Under the pieces are notes generated by a model. That model did no database searches. It had not been told where the DNA came from and was given only the letters and a program-made list of their open reading frames with translations. Below are positions 10,401-17,646 of a stretch of DNA of 64,000 nt, piece after piece. Where the stretch lies: the NCBI GenBank assembly GCA_020632665.1, contig JACKFC010000013.1, positions 62,001 to 126,000 on the forward strand, read 5' to 3'. This DNA comes from Deltaproteobacteria bacterium. Lineage in GTDB: Bacteria; Myxococcota_A; UBA9042. A program made the translations under genes and the position numbers. Numbering within the stretch: the stretch's first letter is position 1; each line of letters opens with the position of its first letter.

Positions 10401-13400
10401 CGAGCTGCGACGACGGCAAGTTCTGCACCGCCGACAGCTGCGATACGGCGAAGGGCTGCGTCAACCTGCCGACGACGACGACCTGCACCGACGGCGACGC
10501 CTGCACCGGCCCCGACGTCTGCAAGGACGGCACCTGCCGACCCGGCGCGGCGGCGAAGTGCGACGACGGCAACGCCTGCACCGACGATAGCTGCGACAAG
10601 GCCACGGGCTGCAAGCACGCCGCGAATACCGCGCCCTGCGAGGATGGCGACGCCTGTACGACGGGCGATGCATGCGCCTCGGCCGCCTGCAAGGGCAGCG
10701 CGCGCGACTGTGACGACGGCAACGCCTGCACGACCGATGGCTGCGATAAGGCGAACGGCTGCACCTACGCCAGCAGCGGCGCCAGCTCCTGTTCGGACGG
10801 CGATCCGTGCACCAGCGGCGACGCCTGCGAAGGCACCACCTGCAAGCCGAGCGGCAAGACCGATTGTGCCGACGGCAGCGACTGCACCTTCGACGTCTGC
10901 GATAGCGCGAGCGGCTGCAAGCACAAGGCGGTCGCTGCGCTCTGCGACGACGGCAACCCGTGCACCACCGATACCTGTGACGCGCAATCCGGCTGCAAGC
11001 ACGCGACCGCCAGCAACGGCACCGCATGCACGCCGGTCGGCGACGCCTGCGCGAGCAGCGCCACCTGCCAGTCGGGGACCTGCGTCGGCGCCGGCGGCGT
11101 CCCGCTCTGGCTGAGCGAGAAGCCCTTCACCGTCTACAACTTCGTCACCTCGGTCGGGACCGCGTCGCTCGTCGCTGGCAAGGTCACCAATACGAACCAG
11201 GGCTTCGTCCGCAAGATCGACCGCAACGGCGCGCAGGTCTGGGCGTTCACCGCCAGCGGCTGGGAATTCCGCGCCGCGCGGCAGACCAGCGACGGCGGGA
11301 CGATCCTTTCCGGCGACGCCAACAACAACCCCGGCGTGGCGCTGGTCGACGCCGCCGGCAAGACCACCTGGCAGGCCCTGGGCACCCTCGGCGTCTCCGG
11401 CTCGGGCCGTGACGTCGCCGAGATCCCGAACGGCTACGCCGTGGTCGTCAGCTCGGGGGCGAGTCAGCTGCAGGTCCTCGACAAGTCCGGGGCCAAGGTC
11501 GGCGGCGCCAAGACCCTGCTCACCGACGCCGGCGGTGGCGGCCAGATCTACCGGATGATCAACGACAACGGTGGCTTGGTCTACGCCGGCCGGGTCAACG
11601 TCGGCAACTGGGAGGCGTGGTTCCTCAAGACCGACTACGCCGGCAACAAGCTCTGGAGCAAGGTCTGGGGTGGCGGCGGCGATAACCGCGCGTTCGACCT
11701 GGTGAAGATCAATAGCGAATACGTCTTTCTCGAGCAGGTCCCGTATGATGGCGTCAACATCAACTACTGGCTGACCCGGGTCAACCTCGACGGCAACGTC
11801 ACCGGCTACGCCAAGGCACCGACCTACAGCGACGGCATCTCCGACTTCACCGCCATCGCGGCGCATGGCAGCGATGTGCTGCTGGTCGGTCAGCACAAGG
11901 TGAGCGGCGTCTGGCGCGGCTACCTCGGCTCCTACAACCTCGGCTTCGGTCGCAACTGGTGGCGCACCAAGGACTCCGGCGGCTACGCCAACCCGTACGG
12001 CGTGACCCGCAATTCCGAGGCGATCGTCATCGTCTCGGCTTCGGGCGACGGCAGCACCGGGCAGATGATCCGCACCAACCTCAACGGCGACGGCGGCCAC
12101 GACGCGCCGACCTGCACCAAGGTCGACCCCTGCGGCAGCCTCGACTGCGACGACAAGGTCGCTTGCACCACCGACGCCTGCGACCCGCAGAGCGGCTGCG
12201 TCCACACCAAGGTCGACGACCTCTGCGACGACGGCAAAGCCTGCACCGCCGATAGCTGCGACGCCTCGGCCGGCTGCGTCAACACCAGCGGTGGCGTCGA
12301 CTGCGACGACAACAACGCCTGCACCACCGACGCCTGCGATCCCGGCAAGGGCTGCGTCCACACCGACAATACCGCGAGCTGCGACGACGGCGACGCCTGC
12401 ACCGTGGGCGATATCTGCCAGGGCGGCAGCTGCAAGAGCGGCGGCGCGAAGAACTGCGAGGACGGCATCGCCTGCACCGCGCACAGCTGCGACAAAACCG
12501 CCGGCTGCAAGCAGACCGCCGACGACAAGGCCTGCAACGACGGCGACACCTGCACCACCGATAGCTGCGTCCTCGGCACCGGCTGTGTCTTTGCGGCCGA
12601 CGCCAGCGCCTGCGACGACGGCAACGTCTGCACCGCCGACCTCTGCAACGGCGGCGAATGCAGCCACCTCGACAACGCCGCGAATTGCGACGACGGCAAC
12701 GCCTGCACCGTCGCCGACGGCTGCGTCGGCGGGGTCTGCAAGGCTGGCGTGGCCAAGGTTTGCGACGACCTGAACGCCTGCACCGACGACGCCTGCAACC
12801 CGCAGAGCGGCTGCACGACGACGCCGAAATCGGCCGGGACGAGCTGCACCCCGAGCGTCAGCTGCGCCTCGACCGCGACCTGCAACGGCGCCGGCGAATG
12901 CAAGGATGGTCCGCTCTCGTACTACGCCAGCAAGCTCGATACGACCAAGGGTGATTTCCGCGGCCGGACGATGTCGGTCATCCCCGGCGGCGGGTTCGCC
13001 TATATCCGCAACGACAACACCGGCGACAGCACCGCGACGCTGCGCCGCGCCGACGCATTCGGCGCCACCGTCTGGGAGCAGACCGTGGCGCAGAGTCGAA
13101 TCTTGGCGGTCGACTGCCGCTCGACCAACGGCGGCGAGTGCGCCATCGCCGGTAGCACCACCGCCGATCGCGTCGTCTACCACCTGCGCGCGACCTCCAA
13201 CGGCGCAATGAAGTCGCAGTGGTATCAGAGCTTCGGCAGCGGCAGCCAAGCCGTCGCGCTGGCCTTCGACGCCAAGACGACGAATAGCTATTTCGCCGCG
13301 GTGCAGGCCGCCGGCAACGCCCATTTGGTGAAGATCGGCGACAATACGCCCGTCTGGAGCTTCAACGGCGGTGGCACCGAGCTGGTCGGCGACCTGCTCA

Positions 13401-16400
13401 GCGACAACAACGGCCAGCTGATGGTCGGCTCGACCAACTCCCAGGGCGCCGGCGGCTTCGACGGCTTCTGGGCCCGGGGCGGAGTGGTCAAGACCGTCGG
13501 TGGCCCCGGCGACGACCACCTCTACGCCATCGCGGCGCTCGGCAGCCAGGTCTGGGTCGGCGGCACCGGCACCGACAGCCCCGGCGGCAGCCGCTACGTG
13601 CTCTTGGTCCGGGTCGAGGGCGGCGACGTGAGCAAGAAGCTCACCAACTACAACGGCGACGGCGTGGTCGGCCTCGCCGCTGACGGCTCCTCGCTCCTGC
13701 TCGCCGGCCGCGGCGGCGTCGGCGTGCTCGCTCGCTTCGACAGCAGCGGCACCGAGCTGTGGAAGAGCAGCTACAGCCTGCCCAACCTCAACGGCGGCCT
13801 GGCGGCGGTCGCTCCCTACGAGGGTGGCGTCTTGGCGATGGGCACCGCCTTCGACGGCGGCAACGGCAGCACCGCGCTCACCGCCGTGCGGACCGACGCC
13901 GACGGCATCGCCAGCTGCAGCGGGCAGAGCGCCTGCGCCGGCAAGAAGCCCGGCGATTGCGACGACGGTATCGCCTGCACGGTCGACAGCTGCGATGTGC
14001 AGAAGGGCTGCGTCCACGTCGGCAGCAACGCGCTGTGCAACGACGGCAACCCGTGCACGCTCAACGTCTGCGACGAGGTCGAGGGCTGCCTCTACCCGCA
14101 GGACTCCGGGGTGCCGTGCGACGACGGCAAACCCTGCACGGTCGATGCCTGCGACGTCGGCGCCAAGGCCTGCCGCCACACCCTCGACCCGGCCAAGGCC
14201 TGCGACGATGGCAAGCCCTGCACCACCGACCTCTGCGACGGCAACGGCAACTGCAGCCACGACGCGCTGAATTGCGACGACGGCAACGCCTGCACCAGCG
14301 AGGCCTGCGATCCGCAGAAGGGCTGCCAGTTCACCAACCTCGTCGGCCAGGCCTGCGACGACGGCAAGGGCTGCACGATCGGCGACGTCTGCGACGACGG
14401 CATCGGCAATGCGAGCAGCAAGAGCCTCTGTCAGGGACCGAACGACGTCTGCGCGACGGCGGTCGGGTCTGGCCGAATCGTCAAGCTCGACGCCGACGTG
14501 AAGGCTTCGCTGGTCGAGCAGGGCGGCAAGGTCGTGACGTGGCACGACGTCGCGACCGACGCCATCGGCTTCCAGACGCCGTACACGAGCAAGCCCGAGC
14601 GCAAGGACGCGCAGGTCTTCGGCCGCGGCGGCGTCGACCTCTCCAGCAGCGCGATTCGCCTGGGCTGGAGCGACAAGGGCGCGCTGACGCTGCTCTTGGC
14701 GCTTCGCCCCGGCACGGCCGACGACGGCGCCGACCTGCTGAAGAGCGGCCCGTGGCACCTGCGGATCGTCGGCGGCAAGCTGACGGCGGTGCACGAGGCG
14801 GGCGCGACCTCCACGCCTGCAGCGAGCATCGACCTCTCGGCTGGCAAGGCCGCGATCGTCGTGCTGCGGATCGGCGGCGGTGCGGTGCTCTTGCAGCGGC
14901 ACGGCGACGGCTCGCCGATCTTCGCCGCGGGCGTGGCGCCGGCCTGGGCGGGCGGCAACGTCGAGCTGACGGTCGGCAAGTCCAGCCCCAGCGGCAAGGA
15001 CGCGCGGGCCAGCCTCGGCGCGCTGATCTTGTACGACCGCGCGCTGGCCGACGCCGAGCTCGCGACGGTGCTCGCCGAGCTGCGCGCCGACTACGCCCTG
15101 CCGGATTGCCAACAGGCCAGCGACTGCGACGACGGCAACGGCTGCACCTCCGATACCTGCGACACCTCCTCGGGCAGCGGCGCGGTCTGCAAGCACGCCG
15201 GCATCACCGACCCGAGCAAGGGCGTCTGCAAGGACGCCGACCCCTGCACCGTCGACGAGAGCTGCGACAAGGGCGTCTGCAAGGGCACCGCCGCCAAGAC
15301 CTGTGACGACGGCAACCCCTGCACCGCCGACCTCTGCGACACCGTCAGCGGTCAGTGCAAAACGGCGATCCCGGAAGGCAACCCGAGCTGCGACGACGGC
15401 GACCCCTGCACCGTGCCCGACACCTGCAACGCCGGCGCCTGCCAGAGCGCGCCGAAGGTCTGCGACGACGGCAACCCCTGCACCGACGACGCCTGCGACG
15501 GCAAGACCGGCCAGTGCACCGCGAGCCCGAATAGCAAGCCTTGCGACGACGGCAACGTCTGCACCAGCAGCGACACCTGTGCCGCGAGCGCCTGCAAGGG
15601 CACGCCGAATACCGCGCCGTGCAAGGACAGCAACCCCTGCACCGTCAACGAGACGTGCAAGGACGGCTCGTGTAGCGCGAGCCAGCCGATCGTCTGCCCG
15701 GACGACGGCGATCCCTGCACCGACGCCTCGTGCTCGGTCTGGGTCGGCTGCCGCTACACCGTCAAGACCTGCAGCGACGACAACCCCTGCACCGACGACA
15801 GCTGCGACGGCAAGACCGGCACCTGCGTCTATGCGCCCAACCAGGCGGCCTGCACCGACGGCGACGCCTGCACCGAGGAGGTCTGCGCCGGCGGCGTCTG
15901 CAGCAAGTGGAAGAACATCGACTGCGACGACGACAACCCCTGCACCACCGACGCCTGCGATAAGGGCAAGGGCTGCGTCCACGCCGAGAAGACGGACTGC
16001 GAGGACGGCAACGCCTGCACCGAGAAAGACTTCTGCGTCTTCGGCACCTGCCTCGGTGGTTCGCCGCCCGACTGCGACGACGGCAATACCTGCACCAGCG
16101 ATTGGTGCGATACCTACGCCGGTTGCCAGCACGCCGCGCTGGCCGACGGGGTCGCCTGCGACGACGGCGTGCTCTGCACCAGCGGCGACGTCTGCGCGGG
16201 CGGCACCTGCTCGGCCGGCAAGGTGATCTGCGACGTCGCGGTGACCTCGGGCGAGGACGCCGGCCCCGGCACCCTGCGCGCCGCGTTGCTCGCCACCGAG
16301 CAGGCCCAGGCGGGAGAAGGTACGGCGGCGAAGGTCCGCACCATCGGCGTCTTCACCGAGGCCGTCGTGGCGCTGAAGACGCCGCTGCCGGCCCTGCAAT

Positions 16401-17518
16401 ACGCCAAGGTCGTCGACGGCTTGGGCAAGACCTTCAGCCTCAACGCCGGTGGCGAGACGGCCCTCTTCCGCACCCAGGCCGACCTGACGCTGCGCGGGAT
16501 CAAGCTGCTCAACGCCTTCGCCGCGGGTGAGGGCGACGAGGGCCGCGGCGGCGCGATCCGGATCACGGCACCTGCGGGCGCGAGCGAGGCCCCGGCGCTG
16601 TCGATCGAGGGCTGCACGCTCTACGGCAACTTCGCCCGCTACGCCGGCGGCGCCATCTACGCCCGCGGCGCTTCGGTGAAGGTGGTCAACACCGAGCTCA
16701 CCCTCAACGGCCGCGAAAAAGAGGACGGCAACGCCGAGGGCGGCGGCGCGATCGCCATCTCCGGCCCCACCGGCGGCCCTGCGGCGTCGCTGCTGCTCGA
16801 TGGCGCCCGGGTGCAATACGCCATCGCCACCACCGGCCGTGGGGCGGCCATCGGCTGCGGCGCGGGGGCGAGCTGCACCGTGCAGCGGAGCTCGTTCTAC
16901 GCCTGCAAATCGCACCGTGGCGTGGTCGCGGTCGACGCTGGCGCCACCGCGACGCTCTCGTCGGTCAGCCTGCTCAGCGGCGAGAGCTCCGGGCTCGGCG
17001 GGGTGATCTTCAACGCGGGTCAGATCACGCTGGTCCACGTCACCGTCAGCAACAACAACAACACCGCGCCGGCGACGCAGCCCGCCGTCTGGCTCGGCGG
17101 TCCGTCGCAGGTGGTGAACGCGATCTTCTCCGAGAACGGCACCACCAAAGACAACCTCGACTGCCTCGTGCTCGACGAGCAGGCGAACAACGTCAGCTTC
17201 GTCGCCAGCACCATCACCAAGAAGACGGGCGCCAAATCCTTCGCGACCTTCGGCATCCTCACGCCCGCCGGCTTCGGCCTGAACTGCGACGGCAACAAGG
17301 GCAGCCCGCCGGCCGGGTTCGGGCCGCCGGTCTTGCTGCCGCCGCAGCATCCGACGCTGACCCTCGAGACCTGGGCGCAGCTGCCCGGGCCGAGCAGCGA
17401 TGTCCGCGACACCGCCGACCTGACGTGGTGCCTGCAAGCCGGAGTCGATCAGCGCGGCGCGGTGCGGCCGGTCGGCACCGGCTGTGACCGTGGCGCGGTC
17501 GAGATGCCTTCGCCGTAG
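4490..17518 (+). CDS. Giant Cys/Asp-rich repeat lipoprotein with beta-helix tail (4342 aa)
   Basis: An exported surface protein of about 430 kDa. Residues 1-28 are a lipoprotein signal (GLGC, Cys28), then a Gly/Asp/Thr/Ala linker to about 90. Next come a ZU5-like domain (about 110-240, GLDVPAGALP), a putative Ig domain (about 243-325, SGQISGTPAQAG) and an IPT/TIG-like domain (about 335-425). One MopE-type motif (CDGLDNDCDGKTDD, near 483) opens a long array of 21-22-residue modules, CDDGNxCTxDxCD alternating with CxDGDxCTxGDxC. The array is interrupted by two beta-propeller-like domains (about 2205-2540 and 2805-3145) and a LamG/ConA-like domain (about 3330-3540). The C-terminal 430 residues look like a right-handed beta-helix ending in a choice-of-anchor-Q-like CDRGAVEM. 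Adhesion, metal binding or matrix function is inference. The start is coupled to the gene before it. Confidence 0.9.
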   Translation: MNAHRTFSPSATRWLSLALLCLALGLGCSDDDGKPAAGKDTAGDTAGDTAGDAVGDSVTGDTATGDATGDASGDTAADADLDVATDVEPGDVEDVSAGDALTDGGAVDPAPVQQTVGEQGGKVEHSSGAGLDVPAGALPAGVELTVVAAPAPASVAAVGEALGPALVLGPEGQTFLVPVEISLPVDSKLVAGVDPALLQIVLAPNAGGSFTGLQTVWDPTKQRLRAWTTHFSVAVPVKRQGPPLALTLPTLPTAEVGKSFGPVQLAATGGTAPLSYALAGGTLAPGLALSPSGQISGTPAQAGKFAVGVRVQDAAGQALDVSLGLDVAGPPNAAPKPSTLSPAAVQVGSGPVELTVQGADFAFGALVLLGGKGAPTTRKDAQTLVVTVPASKLVNAGELSVAVVNPPPGGGTSAALALQIVAIDPPDGGGSDADATGGDDTDGGSADVDAGDGDTGDADTGPTCQPTDPPDEICDGLDNDCDGKTDDVPCDDGNVCTDDSCDPSAGCVAAPNAVTCTDGDPCTTGDACSKGKCVGPGSVACDDGDACSLDACDKATGACTATPIIGCGDNCATAADCKDDGNGCTGWSCDAGACAVTYSTAPCDDGDACTAPDLCGKGACKGATVDCDDANPCTDDACDNKTGCTATANTAPCSDGKICTAGDTCKDAACVAGATSTCDDGNACTFDQCDAKLGCQHIAQGMSCTDGDPCTAGDACEGGACKPGKPVLCDDGNACTFDTCHPQTGQCQAAPAPGCGVPCASDAGCVDTGDPCATLGCVAGACAVTITTANCDDGDPCTSSDACIGGQCRGQGGNCDDGNPCTVDTCSPSLGCAHQAVADANAVPCEDGSACTVQDRCKAGVCKPGPKQQCDDGLPCTADACDPKLGCRATAQTGAACSDGDGCTTGDACQDGVCLPGAVTSCDDGDGCTADACDKVTGACKNVAVIGCGDACQSPADCKDDGNACTSATCDGGVCGLAAAATSCDDGDACTSGDACVGTSCKGKAGATGCDDGNPCTQDGCDPEKGCVHTPLTSSPSKPAPCQTGNACVAAAVCQQGACVVGVAVQCDDGNACTADRCDGKAGCQHLALAAPCNDGSPCTLQDECDAGVCKGGVAKTCTDGLACTLDRCDPATGACTFAPLLGCGAPCDKSADCKDDGSPCTTALCAGGSCVIAFVAAPCNDGDACSLGDRCAGGVCQGTTPACDDGNSCTADACDAKAGCSHQNLQGGCSDGSLCTVNDVCAGGTCKGGALLPCDDGNPCTSESCDASKGCVAVANQADCSDGNACTLGDVCAGGACTAGAVKACDDGKACTFDRCDRATGACTATAQPGCGASCGVDADCQAGVLPCAALSCQAGACQLATAATPTTCDDGDACTSGDACDKGLCLGKASDCDDGNACTTDACAPSKGCTHTALAAGQGGPAGTVGCDDGDLCTQGETCQGGSCTGGKPAACQDANPCTDDSCDKDAGCVHLPNKASCDDDNTCTSADHCLLGYCLGGAAKDCDDGNACTADGCGSDKGCVHAALPAGASVTCSDGDACTAGDACTGGACKATGATDCDDGESCTSDSCDKAKGCVHSDKAGSCDDGDACTSGDVCVFGACVGGVTVLCDDGKACTADACDKTKGCVNTPLTDGPGSKAPCNDGDACSIGDACAAGVCKPGTTADCDDGNACTDDACDKAKGCTHALSTKPCSDGNACTAPDACKAGACVAGQPVGCDDGNPCTDESCDKNKGCVALPNTATCTDGDACTTEDACKDGGCIGGAAPKCDDGNPCTDESCDKAEGCVALPNTVSCTDGSVCTEKDGCKAGACVPGAAVDCDDGNACTDDACDKAEGCTHTFSTKSCDDGTACTTSDTCKQGACVGTAVNCDDGKVCTFDRCDPATGCVHTDQIAACDDGDACTSPDRCDKGACVPGKALGCDDGNACTDDSCDKATGCKNAANTAPCSDGDACTTGDGCKAGSCQTTGVPSCDDGKFCTADSCDTAKGCVNLPTTTTCTDGDACTGPDVCKDGTCRPGAAAKCDDGNACTDDSCDKATGCKHAANTAPCEDGDACTTGDACASAACKGSARDCDDGNACTTDGCDKANGCTYASSGASSCSDGDPCTSGDACEGTTCKPSGKTDCADGSDCTFDVCDSASGCKHKAVAALCDDGNPCTTDTCDAQSGCKHATASNGTACTPVGDACASSATCQSGTCVGAGGVPLWLSEKPFTVYNFVTSVGTASLVAGKVTNTNQGFVRKIDRNGAQVWAFTASGWEFRAARQTSDGGTILSGDANNNPGVALVDAAGKTTWQALGTLGVSGSGRDVAEIPNGYAVVVSSGASQLQVLDKSGAKVGGAKTLLTDAGGGGQIYRMINDNGGLVYAGRVNVGNWEAWFLKTDYAGNKLWSKVWGGGGDNRAFDLVKINSEYVFLEQVPYDGVNINYWLTRVNLDGNVTGYAKAPTYSDGISDFTAIAAHGSDVLLVGQHKVSGVWRGYLGSYNLGFGRNWWRTKDSGGYANPYGVTRNSEAIVIVSASGDGSTGQMIRTNLNGDGGHDAPTCTKVDPCGSLDCDDKVACTTDACDPQSGCVHTKVDDLCDDGKACTADSCDASAGCVNTSGGVDCDDNNACTTDACDPGKGCVHTDNTASCDDGDACTVGDICQGGSCKSGGAKNCEDGIACTAHSCDKTAGCKQTADDKACNDGDTCTTDSCVLGTGCVFAADASACDDGNVCTADLCNGGECSHLDNAANCDDGNACTVADGCVGGVCKAGVAKVCDDLNACTDDACNPQSGCTTTPKSAGTSCTPSVSCASTATCNGAGECKDGPLSYYASKLDTTKGDFRGRTMSVIPGGGFAYIRNDNTGDSTATLRRADAFGATVWEQTVAQSRILAVDCRSTNGGECAIAGSTTADRVVYHLRATSNGAMKSQWYQSFGSGSQAVALAFDAKTTNSYFAAVQAAGNAHLVKIGDNTPVWSFNGGGTELVGDLLSDNNGQLMVGSTNSQGAGGFDGFWARGGVVKTVGGPGDDHLYAIAALGSQVWVGGTGTDSPGGSRYVLLVRVEGGDVSKKLTNYNGDGVVGLAADGSSLLLAGRGGVGVLARFDSSGTELWKSSYSLPNLNGGLAAVAPYEGGVLAMGTAFDGGNGSTALTAVRTDADGIASCSGQSACAGKKPGDCDDGIACTVDSCDVQKGCVHVGSNALCNDGNPCTLNVCDEVEGCLYPQDSGVPCDDGKPCTVDACDVGAKACRHTLDPAKACDDGKPCTTDLCDGNGNCSHDALNCDDGNACTSEACDPQKGCQFTNLVGQACDDGKGCTIGDVCDDGIGNASSKSLCQGPNDVCATAVGSGRIVKLDADVKASLVEQGGKVVTWHDVATDAIGFQTPYTSKPERKDAQVFGRGGVDLSSSAIRLGWSDKGALTLLLALRPGTADDGADLLKSGPWHLRIVGGKLTAVHEAGATSTPAASIDLSAGKAAIVVLRIGGGAVLLQRHGDGSPIFAAGVAPAWAGGNVELTVGKSSPSGKDARASLGALILYDRALADAELATVLAELRADYALPDCQQASDCDDGNGCTSDTCDTSSGSGAVCKHAGITDPSKGVCKDADPCTVDESCDKGVCKGTAAKTCDDGNPCTADLCDTVSGQCKTAIPEGNPSCDDGDPCTVPDTCNAGACQSAPKVCDDGNPCTDDACDGKTGQCTASPNSKPCDDGNVCTSSDTCAASACKGTPNTAPCKDSNPCTVNETCKDGSCSASQPIVCPDDGDPCTDASCSVWVGCRYTVKTCSDDNPCTDDSCDGKTGTCVYAPNQAACTDGDACTEEVCAGGVCSKWKNIDCDDDNPCTTDACDKGKGCVHAEKTDCEDGNACTEKDFCVFGTCLGGSPPDCDDGNTCTSDWCDTYAGCQHAALADGVACDDGVLCTSGDVCAGGTCSAGKVICDVAVTSGEDAGPGTLRAALLATEQAQAGEGTAAKVRTIGVFTEAVVALKTPLPALQYAKVVDGLGKTFSLNAGGETALFRTQADLTLRGIKLLNAFAAGEGDEGRGGAIRITAPAGASEAPALSIEGCTLYGNFARYAGGAIYARGASVKVVNTELTLNGREKEDGNAEGGGAIAISGPTGGPAASLLLDGARVQYAIATTGRGAAIGCGAGASCTVQRSSFYACKSHRGVVAVDAGATATLSSVSLLSGESSGLGGVIFNAGQITLVHVTVSNNNNTAPATQPAVWLGGPSQVVNAIFSENGTTKDNLDCLVLDEQANNVSFVASTITKKTGAKSFATFGILTPAGFGLNCDGNKGSPPAGFGPPVLLPPQHPTLTLETWAQLPGPSSDVRDTADLTWCLQAGVDQRGAVRPVGTGCDRGAVEMPSP
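5890..16230 (+). repeat. Coding array of 21-22-residue Cys/Asp modules
   Basis: Within the 4342-aa lipoprotein, units of roughly 63-66 bases beginning TGCGACGACGGCAACGCC or close variants recur in three long blocks, interrupted by propeller-like and LamG-like domains. A rarer unit of the form GCGxxCxxxADCxDDG recurs about every six to eight modules, giving a higher-order period. Unit sequences differ at many third positions, so the array is old rather than a fresh expansion. It is a likely site for slippage and for assembly collapse. Confidence 0.85.
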
Positions 17519-17646
17519 AGGAACCCGGAAACGCCGGCGCATCGACTCCAGGCCGGAGCTCGCGCCCGCCGTCGCGCTCCGCCATCCGCGCGGCCTGCCG
17601 AAAATTCCGGCACCATCCCCGCCGGCCGCGCCGCGACGGAGGACCC

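Noticed and set aside
5890..16230. Regular repeats as a CRISPR array
   Set aside because: The period is coding (21-22 codons), units vary throughout and no unique spacers or cas genes are present.
9704..17542. A minus-strand open frame of over 2600 codons opposite the giant lipoprotein gene
   Set aside because: It is a shadow of the Cys/Asp-rich repeats, whose complement rarely contains stops; composition is Val/Ala/Gly low complexity with no start signal or domain.
17583..17615. Small hairpin TGCCG/CGGCA as a terminator of the giant lipoprotein gene
   Set aside because: Only five pairs and no T-run; too weak to call.
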